From Jiella mangrovi (lineage in GTDB: Bacteria > Pseudomonadota > Alphaproteobacteria > Rhizobiales > Rhizobiaceae): 64,000 nt of DNA. Position numbers and translations under genes: made by a program. Within the stretch, counting starts at the first letter, position 1; the number at the start of each line of letters is the position of its first letter. The stretch spans positions 248,001 through 312,000 of the forward strand of contig NZ_JAGJCF010000004.1 in assembly GCF_017815135.1 (NCBI RefSeq), in the 5' to 3' direction. A model generated the notes under the pieces. The model did not search any database, was not told where the DNA came from, and saw only the letters and a program-made list of their open reading frames with translations. Below are positions 26,120 to 34,502 of the stretch, in pieces.

Positions 26120-27388
26120 ATGACCAGCGATCCCGCCGCGTCGAAACATGTCCCCGTCGTGATCGTCGGCGGCGGTCAGGCCGGCCTTTCCGTCAGCCGG
26201 CATCTGCAAAAGCGCGGCATCGGGCATGTCGTCTTCGAGCGCTACCGGCGGTTCCATTCCTGGCGGGAGAACCGCTGGGACACGTTCTGTCTGGTGACGC
26301 CGAACTGGCAGTGCCGTCTTCCGGATTTTCCCTACGAAGGCGGCGACCCTGACGGTTTCATGCCGAAGGACGAGATCGTCGCCTATCTCGACGCCTTTGC
26401 CGACAGCTTCGATCCGCCGCTCATCGAAGGCGTCGCCGTCACCCGGATCACGCCGACCGGCGAGGGCTACCGCGTCGAAACCTCACGAGGTGTGTGGACC
26501 GCCGATCAGGTGGTGATCGCCAATGGCGGCTACGACACGCCAATCGTTCCGCCCTATGCGAAGGATCTCGACGCTTCGATCGTCCAGATCCATTCGCGCG
26601 ACTATCGCCGGCCCTCGCAGCTGCCGGCGGGGGCGACGCTGGTCGTCGGCACCGGCCAGTCGGGCGTCCAGATCATGGACGATCTCGTTCTCGATGGCCG
26701 CAAGGTGCATCTCGCGGTCGGCTCGGCGCCAAGAAGCCCGCGCAAATATCGCGGCCGCGACGCGACGGACTGGCTCTATGACGCCGGCCACTATGCGATG
26801 ACGATTCGCGAGCACCCCGACCCGCAAAAGGCGGTGAGCCAGACCAACCACTACATGTCCGGACGCGACGGCGGCAAGGAGATCGACCTTCGCCGCTATG
26901 CCCTGGACGACGGTGTTGCGCTTTACGGCACGCTGGGCGGCATGGACGGGACGAAGATCGGCTTCCTGCCCGATCTGGAAAAGAACCTCGACGACGCCGA
27001 CAGGAGCTATGTCGGCATCCGCGAGGCGATCGACGCCCATATCGAAAGGAACGGCATCGAGGCGCCCGTCGAGCCGCCCTTCGAGAAGGTCTGGCGGCCG
27101 GAGCGCGAGATCACCGAGATCGACGCGAAGGCCGAAGGCATCACTGCGATCGTCTGGTCCATCGGGTTCCGGCCGGACTATTCCTTCATCGAGGTTCCCG
27201 TCTTCGACGAGCTCGGCAAGCCGGTCTACGATCGCGGCGTCACAAAGGTCCCGGGCTTTTACTTCGTCGGTCTCGGATGGCTCAACACCTGGGGATCCGG
27301 CCGCTTTCTCGCCATCGACGAGGACAGCCGCTATCTCGCCGAGATGATCCAAACCGTTGCGCGCGAAGGCGTTCTCGAAAAGGCGTGA
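26120..27388 (+). CDS. nitH: NitH: MSMEG_0569 family flavin-dependent oxidoreductase
   Basis: 422 residues starting MTSDPAASKHVPVVIVGGGQ. The FAD-binding motif is VIVGGGQAGLSVSRHL (GxGxxG type), and a second dinucleotide motif (VVGTGQSGVQIMDD) fits an NAD(P)-binding site. The fold is that of flavin monooxygenases of the CzcO/Baeyer-Villiger kind. It closes the seven-gene Nit1C cluster, all with overlaps or gaps of at most 80 bp. Its reaction is unknown. Confidence 0.9.
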   Translation: MTSDPAASKHVPVVIVGGGQAGLSVSRHLQKRGIGHVVFERYRRFHSWRENRWDTFCLVTPNWQCRLPDFPYEGGDPDGFMPKDEIVAYLDAFADSFDPPLIEGVAVTRITPTGEGYRVETSRGVWTADQVVIANGGYDTPIVPPYAKDLDASIVQIHSRDYRRPSQLPAGATLVVGTGQSGVQIMDDLVLDGRKVHLAVGSAPRSPRKYRGRDATDWLYDAGHYAMTIREHPDPQKAVSQTNHYMSGRDGGKEIDLRRYALDDGVALYGTLGGMDGTKIGFLPDLEKNLDDADRSYVGIREAIDAHIERNGIEAPVEPPFEKVWRPEREITEIDAKAEGITAIVWSIGFRPDYSFIEVPVFDELGKPVYDRGVTKVPGFYFVGLGWLNTWGSGRFLAIDEDSRYLAEMIQTVAREGVLEKA

Positions 27389-27516
27389 TCCGTCGCGCGG
27401 CATCATGTCCCAAGCGACGCTCTGAACCTGCCGAGATGATCGCCTGACCGCCGTGATGGCAGATTTGCAACGCTCGTCCGCAATCGGCGGGGGCTGCGAC
27501 GGATCGTCCCTGTATC

Positions 27517-27538
27517 AACTAAACGATATCGTTTAGTT
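27517..27538. promoter_or_regulatory. 22-bp perfect palindrome, TetR-family operator
   Basis: AACTAAACGAT followed by its exact inverse complement ATCGTTTAGTT. It lies 40 bp before the TetR regulator start and is of the ACTAAACGAT type seen before AcrR/TetR repressors in rhizobia. It probably mediates autorepression. No divergent gene starts here. Confidence 0.8.
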
Positions 27539-27578
27539 CCTTCGCGGGAGGGCATTTCCTGCCCGGATCGGAGGATCG

Positions 27579-28340
27579 ATGGCGTGGTCGAGACAGGCTC
27601 TTGCGCGGGCAAGACTTTCCCGCGCGGCAAAGGCCAGGGGTGGGCGGCCGACCCGCGAAGAGTCGGAACGTCGCCAGCTCAAGGTCATGGATGCGGCAAC
27701 CCGCCTGTTTCTGGAGCGCGGCTTCGACGCGACGTCGATCGAGGCGGTCGCGCAGGCGGCGGGTGTCAGCAAGGCGACGCTCTATGCCCATTACACCGAC
27801 AAGCGCGGCCTGTTCGCGCAAGTTCTGCGAGCTCGGATCGGCCTCAGCCTGGAGCCGCTGTCGCAATCCACGGAAACGCAGGCGGGCGAGCGCCGGGGCG
27901 GAACGGATCTCGCCGAGAGAATTGACGCCATCAGCCGGCACATGGTCGATGTCTTGCGCCAGCCCGAGGCGATATCGCTGCAGCGAATCCTCATCGCCAA
28001 GGCGCCCGATTTTCCAGAACTCGCCGATCTCGCCGAAAAGGAGGGCCGGCTGCGGGTCATCGGGGCGGTCGCGACCCTCCTCGAGGATTATGCCCGGCGG
28101 GGCGAAGTGACGATCGAGGATCCCACACTCGCTGCCGATCTGTTCCTCGCGATGGTCACTGGCCCCTATGTCAGCATGCCGCTCCTGCCCGTCGAAGGTG
28201 AGGAGGCGGCGCTTGAGGAGAGGCGCCAGGCAGCCGTCTCACTCTTCCTGAGGGCGATCGAGCCCCGCTCACCAGCCGTGAGCGGGGCAGCGGGCGGGCG
28301 GGCGGAGCCCGGCGAAACCGCGTCGAGCCCTGGGGCGTGA
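27579..28340 (+). CDS. TetR/AcrR family transcriptional regulator
   Basis: 253 residues. The helix-turn-helix reads TSIEAVAQAAGVSKATLYAHY with the usual flanking DAATRLFLERGFDAT. A C-terminal ligand domain (TetR_C-type, about residues 110-225) follows, then a Pro/Ala-rich tail. A 22-bp palindrome 40 bp upstream suggests it represses itself. The downstream lipoprotein gene starts 48 bp later and may be co-transcribed. A shorter start is possible, since the first 25 residues are basic and variable. Confidence 0.9.
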   Translation: MAWSRQALARARLSRAAKARGGRPTREESERRQLKVMDAATRLFLERGFDATSIEAVAQAAGVSKATLYAHYTDKRGLFAQVLRARIGLSLEPLSQSTETQAGERRGGTDLAERIDAISRHMVDVLRQPEAISLQRILIAKAPDFPELADLAEKEGRLRVIGAVATLLEDYARRGEVTIEDPTLAADLFLAMVTGPYVSMPLLPVEGEEAALEERRQAAVSLFLRAIEPRSPAVSGAAGGRAEPGETASSPGA

Positions 28341-28387
28341 GCTTTCCAAATTGCAGTTCCAAGGATGAAAGTCAGGCTCGAAGCCCA

Positions 28388-29623
28388 ATGAGATTTCAAT
28401 TTACGTTCGTGCCGGTCTTTTGTCTGGTGATGCTTGTCGCCGGCTGCGCCGGCGTTCCGCGCACGACGCTCGAACCGGTGCCGGAAACCGTCCCCGGCGC
28501 GCATCGGGTCGATATGCTGGTGGTCACGACGCGGGCGCCCTCGAAGGTGCCGGGGGAGGTGTTCAGCGGGCGTCGTGGCGGCAAGGTCTCGTTCGACAAC
28601 GTCGTGGTCTCCGTACCGCCAGATAACGTCCGCAGGCCGGGCGAGGTGATCTATCCACCGCAAAATCCGGGCGATCCGGCCAAGCAATTCGTCGTCCAGA
28701 AGATCCGGCCGCTGGCCCTGAAGGGCGCCATCGCCTGGTACGATCGTGTCGCCGGGCCGAAGAAGCGGGTGCTGATCTTCGTTCACGGTTTCAACAACAC
28801 CTATGAGGACGCCGTCCTGCGCTTCGCCCAGATCAGCACCGACATGCCGGTCGACGCCGCGCCGGTGCTTTTCACCTGGCCCTCTGGCGGCTCGGTCTTC
28901 GACTATCTCTACGATCGCGACAGCGCCAACTACTCCCGCGATGCACTGGAAGAGATGATCGAGCAGATTTCGGCCAGCCGGAACGTCAGCGAGATCACGC
29001 TTCTCGCCCATTCCATGGGCGGCTGGCTGGCGATGGAGGCGGTGCGCCAGATGGCCATCCGCCACCAGGGCAAGCTTCCCAGGAAGCTCGCCAACATCGT
29101 CCTCGCCTCGCCGGACATCGACGTCGACGTCTTCAGGACCCAGCTCGACCAGATCGGCGACGCGTCCAAACGCATCACCATCTTCACCGCGACCGACGAC
29201 ATCGCCCTCGATGTTTCACGACGGCTCGCCGGCGGCGATCAGCGGCTCGGCGCCATCGACATCCGCAATCCAGCGATCAGGCAGGCGCTCGTCCAACACG
29301 GCATCACCGCCATCGATCTCAGCGACGCCAACAGCAATGACGGCCTCAACCACATCAATTTCGCCGACAGCCCGAGGATGGTGTTGGCGATCGGCCAGCG
29401 ACTTGCCGCGGGTGATGACATCTCCGGTCAGAGGCCGGGCTTCGGGGAGACCGTCGGGGCGACGGCGCTCGGTGCGGCGCAAGGGGTCGGTTCGGCAATC
29501 GGCGCCGGCGTCACGGCGCCGATCGCGGTGGTCGATCCCGCCGCGCGACAACGGCTCCGCCAGCAATTCTTCAATTCGCGCGAGGCTTTCGCGGGTTCGC
29601 TGAGGACGGCTAGCGGGCGCTGA
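28388..29623 (+). CDS. Alpha/beta hydrolase lipoprotein (DUF900 family)
   Basis: 411 residues. A lipoprotein signal (MRFQFTFVPVFCLVMLVAGC) has lipobox LVAGC, so the mature protein should be membrane-anchored at C20. The DUF900 hydrolase core shows the oxyanion region FVHGFNNTYEDA and the nucleophile elbow LAHSMGGWLAM. Esterase or lipase-like action in the periplasm is expected. It follows the TetR gene closely and could be its target. The ATG at 28388 is the only start that gives a proper signal peptide. Confidence 0.88.
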   Translation: MRFQFTFVPVFCLVMLVAGCAGVPRTTLEPVPETVPGAHRVDMLVVTTRAPSKVPGEVFSGRRGGKVSFDNVVVSVPPDNVRRPGEVIYPPQNPGDPAKQFVVQKIRPLALKGAIAWYDRVAGPKKRVLIFVHGFNNTYEDAVLRFAQISTDMPVDAAPVLFTWPSGGSVFDYLYDRDSANYSRDALEEMIEQISASRNVSEITLLAHSMGGWLAMEAVRQMAIRHQGKLPRKLANIVLASPDIDVDVFRTQLDQIGDASKRITIFTATDDIALDVSRRLAGGDQRLGAIDIRNPAIRQALVQHGITAIDLSDANSNDGLNHINFADSPRMVLAIGQRLAAGDDISGQRPGFGETVGATALGAAQGVGSAIGAGVTAPIAVVDPAARQRLRQQFFNSREAFAGSLRTASGR

Positions 29624-29664
29624 AGTCGGCGCCGGCGCGGCGGCCGTCCTACCGTTGCGCGGCA

Positions 29665-29694
29665 GGCGAAAGCCAGGGCTTTTTTCCTTTCGCC
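29665..29694 (+). terminator. Possible terminator after the hydrolase gene
   Basis: Outer stem GGCGAAAG/CTTTCGCC (29665-29672 and 29687-29694) encloses AAAGC-CAGG-GCTTT and a run of T. It is 40 bp after the hydrolase stop. The alternative pairings and short stems make this tentative. Confidence 0.35.
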
Positions 29695-29831
29695 CTCCTC
29701 CTCGACTGGCCGCGGCCATTGCTCGCGGCGGCAAAGGCTGGCATCCCGGCATGAAGCGATGGAAGGCTTCGGCAGGATGCTGAAGGGGCGTCGGCCGGAC
29801 CGATCTCCATTCGCTCGTGAAAGGAAGATCG

Positions 29832-31511
29832 ATGATGCGCAATGGTGGACAGCTTCTGGTCGAATGCCTTCTGGGGCTCGGCGCAACCAAGAGCTTCGGC
29901 GTGCCGGGCGAGAGCTATCTCGCGGCGCTGGACGCGCTGTACGACACCAAAGGCCGGCTCGACTACGTGCTGTGCCGGCAGGAGGGCGGCGCGGCCTTCA
30001 TGGCGGCCGCCTGGGGCAAGCTGACGGGGTCGCCCGGCATCGCCTGGGTGACGAGGGGCCCCGGCGCCACCAACGCGGCGATCGGCGTTCACACCGCGAT
30101 GCAGGATTCGGCGCCGATGCTGCTCTTCGTCGGCCAGGTCGGCACCGACATGAAGGGACGGGAGGCGTTTCAGGAGCTCGACTACCGCGCCGTTTTCGGC
30201 ACCATGGCCAAATGGGCCGTCGAGATCGACCGGGTGGAGCGCATCCCCGAGATCGTGTCCCGGGCCTGGACGCTCGCCGTCACCGGCCGGCCCGGCCCGG
30301 TGGTGATCGCCCTGCCGGAAGACATGCTGACGACGCTGACCGACGCCGCGCCGCTGTCCGGCCCGGCGGAGATCTTCGAGCCCGCGCCGCCGGCCGAGGC
30401 CATGAGCCGGCTTCGCGACATGCTTCGCGAAGCGGCGAGGCCGGTCATCCTTTACGCCGGCTGCAACTGGCGTCCGGGCGCGATGGGGGCGGTCCAGAGA
30501 TTTGCCGAAGCCTCCGACATCCCGGTCGTTTCGGTGTTTCGCTACCAGGATCAGTTCGACAATTTCTCCCCGACCTTCTGCGGCGAGGCCGGCGTCGGCA
30601 TGGCGCCGCAGGTCAAGGCGCTGCTGCGCGACGCCGATCTCGTCATCGCCTTGAACGCCCGGTTCGGCGAGAACTCGACCGATGGCTACACGCTGCTCGA
30701 CGTGCCGCAGCCGCGGCAGAAAATCGTCCATGTCCACGGCTCGGATCTCGAAATCGGCAAGGTCTATCGCCCGGCACTCGGCATTCATGCCGGTCCCAAC
30801 GCCTTTGCCGAGGCGCTGGGCGCCCTGGAACCGGTGACGGGAAGCTGGGGCGAATGGCGGGAGAGGGCGCGGGCAGCCTATGAGGCGGGCTTCGACCTGC
30901 CGGATCTCGCTTCGCCCGTCGACATGGGCAAGGTGACGGCGCATCTGCGCGAGGTCTTGCCGGACGACGTGATCCTGACGAACGGCGCCGGCAATTTCAC
31001 GGTCTGGCCGAACAAGTTCTTCCGCTACGGCCCGAAGGCGCGGCTGCTCGCGCCGCAGTCAGGGGCCATGGGCTATGGCGTGCCGGCGGCCATCGCCGCG
31101 AAGATCGCCCATCCCCGGCGCACCGTCGTCTGCTTTGCCGGCGACGGCGATTTTCAGATGACCTTGCAGGAGCTGGCAACGGCAAGGCAGGCCGGCGCGG
31201 CGCCGATCATCCTCGTTCTTAACAACGGCATCTACGGCACGATCCGCGCCCATCAGGAGCGAAACTATCCGGCCCGGGTTTCGGGCACGGACATGATCAG
31301 CCCGGACTTTGCCATGCTCGCCCGCTCCTACGGCCTCTACGGCGAGCGGGTCGAGGCGACGGCCGATTTTCCGGCCGCCTTCGAGCGGGCGCTGGCCTCC
31401 ACGACCGGCGCGGTGCTTGATCTTGCGATCTCGCCGGAAGTGCTGACCCCGCGCCAGACCTTGAGCGAGATGCGCGCAGCCGCCCTTTCGGCCGGCAAGG
31501 GCGCGCATTGA
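29832..31511 (+). CDS. Thiamine pyrophosphate-dependent enzyme (acetolactate synthase-like)
   Basis: 559 residues in the usual three TPP-enzyme domains. The catalytic glutamate lies in CRQEGGAAFMAA, and the TPP/Mg motif is GDGDFQMTLQELATA...NNGIYG. The start at ATG 29832 follows AAGGAAG by a few bases. The family covers acetolactate synthase, benzoylformate decarboxylase and related enzymes; no small regulatory subunit is next to it, so a biosynthetic AHAS is unlikely. Substrate cannot be assigned. Confidence 0.85.
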   Translation: MMRNGGQLLVECLLGLGATKSFGVPGESYLAALDALYDTKGRLDYVLCRQEGGAAFMAAAWGKLTGSPGIAWVTRGPGATNAAIGVHTAMQDSAPMLLFVGQVGTDMKGREAFQELDYRAVFGTMAKWAVEIDRVERIPEIVSRAWTLAVTGRPGPVVIALPEDMLTTLTDAAPLSGPAEIFEPAPPAEAMSRLRDMLREAARPVILYAGCNWRPGAMGAVQRFAEASDIPVVSVFRYQDQFDNFSPTFCGEAGVGMAPQVKALLRDADLVIALNARFGENSTDGYTLLDVPQPRQKIVHVHGSDLEIGKVYRPALGIHAGPNAFAEALGALEPVTGSWGEWRERARAAYEAGFDLPDLASPVDMGKVTAHLREVLPDDVILTNGAGNFTVWPNKFFRYGPKARLLAPQSGAMGYGVPAAIAAKIAHPRRTVVCFAGDGDFQMTLQELATARQAGAAPIILVLNNGIYGTIRAHQERNYPARVSGTDMISPDFAMLARSYGLYGERVEATADFPAAFERALASTTGAVLDLAISPEVLTPRQTLSEMRAAALSAGKGAH

Positions 31512-31601
31512 TGAAAGACCCGAAAGGTCCCATGCAAGGAGATCGGCGCCCCGTCTCGACGAGACGCTGGCAGGCTTCGACAGTGGCGGGCGCTCGGCGA
31601 C

Positions 31602-31913
31602 CTACTTCTTTTCGAGAAGCAGCGTGCCTTCCTTCTGCAGCTTGCCCTTGAGCTTGCCGGCGATCGCGGCGAGGAAACCCGGCAGGTCGATCTCGACATG
31701 GACGTTGTCGTCGAGCACGTCGAGCCGGCCGGTGACGGTCTGGCCCATCACCTTGGCGCGAAAGTCGAGATGGTCGCCGGTCCATGTATCCTCGAACTTC
31801 ACGACACCGCCCAGCATGTCCTGGCGCAGGCTCGCAAAGCCGCCCTCGATCCGGCCTCTCGCCGCCTCGCGGGTCAGCTTGTGGGGGATGTCGACCTTCA
31901 CCGTCTCGGCCAT
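31602..31913 (-). CDS. Polyhydroxyalkanoic acid system family protein
   Basis: 103 residues, MAETVKVDIPHKLTREAARG..., fitting the PHA_gran_rgn family (start VxIPHxLxxxEAxxRI, then GQTVTGRLDVLDD and a C-terminal Lys-rich end). Proteins of this group are linked to polyhydroxyalkanoate granules or their regulation. Small, soluble, single gene. No pha synthase genes occur in the window. Confidence 0.85.
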   Translation of the reverse strand: MAETVKVDIPHKLTREAARGRIEGGFASLRQDMLGGVVKFEDTWTGDHLDFRAKVMGQTVTGRLDVLDDNVHVEIDLPGFLAAIAGKLKGKLQKEGTLLLEKK

Positions 31914-32077
31914 CGGGTTCTCCTAACGTTCAACTTGCATGGGATATGGCGATCGACCGCCTGTCGCGCAACGTCGTGCCGCGGAATGGGCGGGACGGCG
32001 TCAACTGTCGCGCCCACGCTGTAGCTGGTCATTCGCGCGGCGGCCGCTCATTCGCCGGGCGGGACGCGAAACATCAC

Positions 32078-32227
32078 CGCTTCGTCATCCCGGGCTTGAT
32101 CCGGGATCCATTCCAAATCGGTGACGACATCTCGCAAGCCCTCGTCAAGGGAGTGTTTGTTCTGAAGCGAACTGCAAATTCTACGCGGAGGAATGGGTCC
32201 CGGCTCGCAGGCCGGGATGACGAAGCG
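32078..32227. repeat. Composite inverted repeat E1
   Basis: Left arm CGCTTCGTCATCCCGG... and right arm ...CCGGGATGACGAAGCG are inverse complements at their ends, and each arm is itself a hairpin (CCCGGG-CTTGAT-CCGGG; CCGG-CTCGCAG-GCCGG). The body between is about 80 bp. Same design as E2 and E3 in this window. Confidence 0.75.
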
Positions 32228-32296
32228 TCCGGCTTTGCGGCAGGTCTGCCACACGGATCTCGCGTCTTTCGGGGGGCACGGCCAACGGCGTCGGAC

Positions 32297-32352
32297 ACGA
32301 TGCGTAGATTCAGTAGGTTAGAGCATCCTAAATGCGTCCGTTCAGTGTGCAC
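32297..32352. repeat. Palindromic intergenic repeat, partial copy B
   Basis: ACACGATGCGTAGATTCAGT and the following TTAGAGCATCC/TGCGTCC blocks match the middle of the 38955-39059 element with a few changes. The terminal hairpin is decayed, so it is a fragment. Confidence 0.6.
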
Positions 32353-32418
32353 GACATTCTCGTCGAACGGCGCATATCGAGTGCCTGACAGTTTGAGATT
32401 AGGTGTCCGCTTTTATCG

Positions 32419-32524
32419 CGCTCGTCATGCTCGGGCCCGTCCCGAGCATCCAGTGCGCCGATTAAGCTTCTGTTGTTTCAAACGGCTCTGGATTCTCGGG
32501 ACGGGGCCCGAGAATGACGAAGCG
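32419..32524. repeat. Composite inverted repeat E2
   Basis: Left arm CGCTCGTCATGCTCGGGCCC with its own CTCGGG/CCCGAG hairpin; right arm CTCGGG-ACGGGG-CCCGAG then AATGACGAAGCG. The outer ends pair with each other. Related in layout and terminal sequence to E1 and E3. Confidence 0.7.
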
Positions 32525-32676
32525 TCGAATGGTGCGCCTTCTCGATCAAGTCGTGGCCGGCCCTCGAGGATCGTGTCGTGCACACTGGCGTCCATTCGGA
32601 CGCCCCGCATCCTAATGACGAAAAAGAGCGCGAAGTTGCCTCCGCGCTCCTTTTCATTCGCACAAGTCGATGCGGC

Positions 32677-34044
32677 TCACGCGCCGGCGACGGCCCGGCT
32701 CTGTCCACCACCGCCGCCACCGCTGCGGCGCCGGCGACGCTGCTGGCCGCCGCCCGGCTTGTCCTGGCGACGGTTTTCGCCGCCGCCGGCATTGCGCGGC
32801 GCGCCCTGGCCGGGATTGCCGCGGCGCTGCTGCTGGCCGTTGCGTCCCCGCGGCTGACGCGGACCGCGCGCCGGCCGATCGTCGGGCTCGTTCATTGCCC
32901 CTTCCGGCACCTTGAAGTCGGTTGGCTGTGGCTCCAGCGTCTGGCGCGTCAGCCGCGCGATCGCTTTGAGCTTCGAACGCTCGGACGGATCGATCAGCGA
33001 GATCGCTGCGCCCGAATGGCCGGCCCGTGCGGTGCGGCCGATGCGGTGGACATAGCTCTCCGGCTCTTCCGGCAGCTCGTAATTCACCACATGCGAGATC
33101 TCGTCGACATGGATGCCGCGGGCGACGATGTCGGTGGCGACGAGCACCCGTGCCGAGCCCTTCTGGAAGGCGGCGAGCGCCTTCTGGCGGGCAGCCTGGC
33201 TCTTGTTGCCGTGGATCGCCAGCGCCGGAATACCGGCCTTTTCGAGATCGCCGGCCAGCCGGTTGGCGCCGTGCTTGGTGCGGGTGAAGATCACCACCTT
33301 GGAGAGCGAGGCGTCGGCGAGCCGGTCGATCAGCCAGTGCTTCTTGGCCTTTTGCGGCACCAGATAGACGCTCTGGTCGATCTTCTCGACGGTGATCACC
33401 TCGGGCGTCACCTCGACGCGGACCGGCTTGGTGAGGATCTTGGCGGCGAGATCCTCGATCGAGCGCGGCATGGTGGCCGAGAACAGGAGCGACTGGCGCT
33501 CCTTCGGCAGCTTGGCGACGATCTTCATGACGTCGCGCACGAAGCCCATGTCGAGCATGCGATCGGCCTCGTCGAGGACGACGTGCTCGACGCCGGACAG
33601 ATCGACGGCGCGCTGATTGATCAGGTCGAGCAGCCGGCCCGGCGTGGCGATGACGATGTCGACGCCCTTGGCGAGGGTCGTGATCTGCGGCCGGATCGAG
33701 ACGCCGCCGAAGACGGTCGTATGGCCGATCTTGGTGCCGACGGTATAGGACTTGACGTTGTCGGCGATCTGCGAGGCGAGCTCGCGGGTCGGCGTCAGGA
33801 TCAGCGCCTTGACCTGCCTCGGGGCAGGGCGGCCGCCCTTCTTGAGAAGATCGTGGATGACGGGCAGCGAGAAGGCGGCCGTCTTGCCGGTGCCGGTCTG
33901 GGCGATGCCGAGGACGTCGCGGCCGGACATGACCGCCGGGATCGCCTGGGCCTGGATCGGCGTCGGCTGGGTGATGGAAAGACGCGCAAGCGCGGAAAGA
34001 AGCGTTTCGGCAAGGCCGAACGCCTGAAAATCTTGAGAAGTCAA
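32677..34044 (-). CDS. DEAD-box ATP-dependent RNA helicase (RhlE-like)
   Basis: 455 residues. Q motif (FQAFGLAETLL...QPTPIQAQAIP), motif I AQTGTGKT, Ia PTRELASQ, DEAD box VLDEADRMLDMGF, SAT motif, and motif VI HRIGRTARAG are all present. The C-terminal 80 residues are Arg/Gly/Gln-rich, an RNA-binding tail typical of RhlE proteins. It probably acts in ribosome assembly or mRNA turnover. Monocistronic. Confidence 0.93.
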   Translation of the reverse strand: MTSQDFQAFGLAETLLSALARLSITQPTPIQAQAIPAVMSGRDVLGIAQTGTGKTAAFSLPVIHDLLKKGGRPAPRQVKALILTPTRELASQIADNVKSYTVGTKIGHTTVFGGVSIRPQITTLAKGVDIVIATPGRLLDLINQRAVDLSGVEHVVLDEADRMLDMGFVRDVMKIVAKLPKERQSLLFSATMPRSIEDLAAKILTKPVRVEVTPEVITVEKIDQSVYLVPQKAKKHWLIDRLADASLSKVVIFTRTKHGANRLAGDLEKAGIPALAIHGNKSQAARQKALAAFQKGSARVLVATDIVARGIHVDEISHVVNYELPEEPESYVHRIGRTARAGHSGAAISLIDPSERSKLKAIARLTRQTLEPQPTDFKVPEGAMNEPDDRPARGPRQPRGRNGQQQRRGNPGQGAPRNAGGGENRRQDKPGGGQQRRRRRSGGGGGGQSRAVAGA

Positions 34045-34502
34045 AGCATGCCTATGGATGCGTGCGGGCCGGTGCGGCTCCGCAGGAAATGTCGATCATC
34101 TTCGCGCGGGCGGACGGTTCGACGGGCCGTGTCGGGCTGGCTGGCGGCGGGGAGCCACTGGGCAGATCCGAATTCGCCGGATGGTGCCAATTGCGAAAGC
34201 AAGCGGACTGAACGGCGATCGCGCGATCACGGCGTGATGAGGGTCATATCGCCCTTTTGCTGCGCCGCGTCAAGGGCGGGCGGGCGATCGTTGCGAAGGC
34301 TGGCGCCGCCGCTGCCGCTTCGATCTCCACTTTTGCGGGATGTGTACAGAGCCCAGGGTTTGTCGCGCCAAGGCCGGGAGATGTTGGCGCACGTCGCGCC
34401 CCCCTCTGCCTGCCGGCATCTCCCCCACGAGGGGGGAGATCAGGCCAATCGCGAGCGGCAGCGAACGCGCGGCCGTTTGGCGGACAGCTTGTCCTTCCGT
34501 CG
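34045..34502. other. Intergenic region with one strong hairpin
   Basis: 458 bp between the helicase start and the carboxypeptidase end. Besides the helicase promoter and a G/C hairpin (listed separately), no gene is evident. Confidence 0.5.
34418..34440. repeat. G/C-rich hairpin repeat
   Basis: ATCTCCCCC, loop ACGA, then GGGGGGAGAT: a 9-bp stem. This ATCTCCCCC/GGGGGAGAT element is common in rhizobial intergenic DNA. It lies downstream of the carboxypeptidase gene and could stabilise its mRNA end. Confidence 0.65.

Larger units (their letters stand above)
31914..32676. other. Intergenic region filled with repeats
   Basis: 763 bp without a credible gene. It holds two composite inverted repeats (32078-32227 and 32419-32524) and a partial copy of the palindromic intergenic repeat (32297-32352). 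The plus-strand open frames across it are Arg/Pro-rich and not gene-like. Confidence 0.6.
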
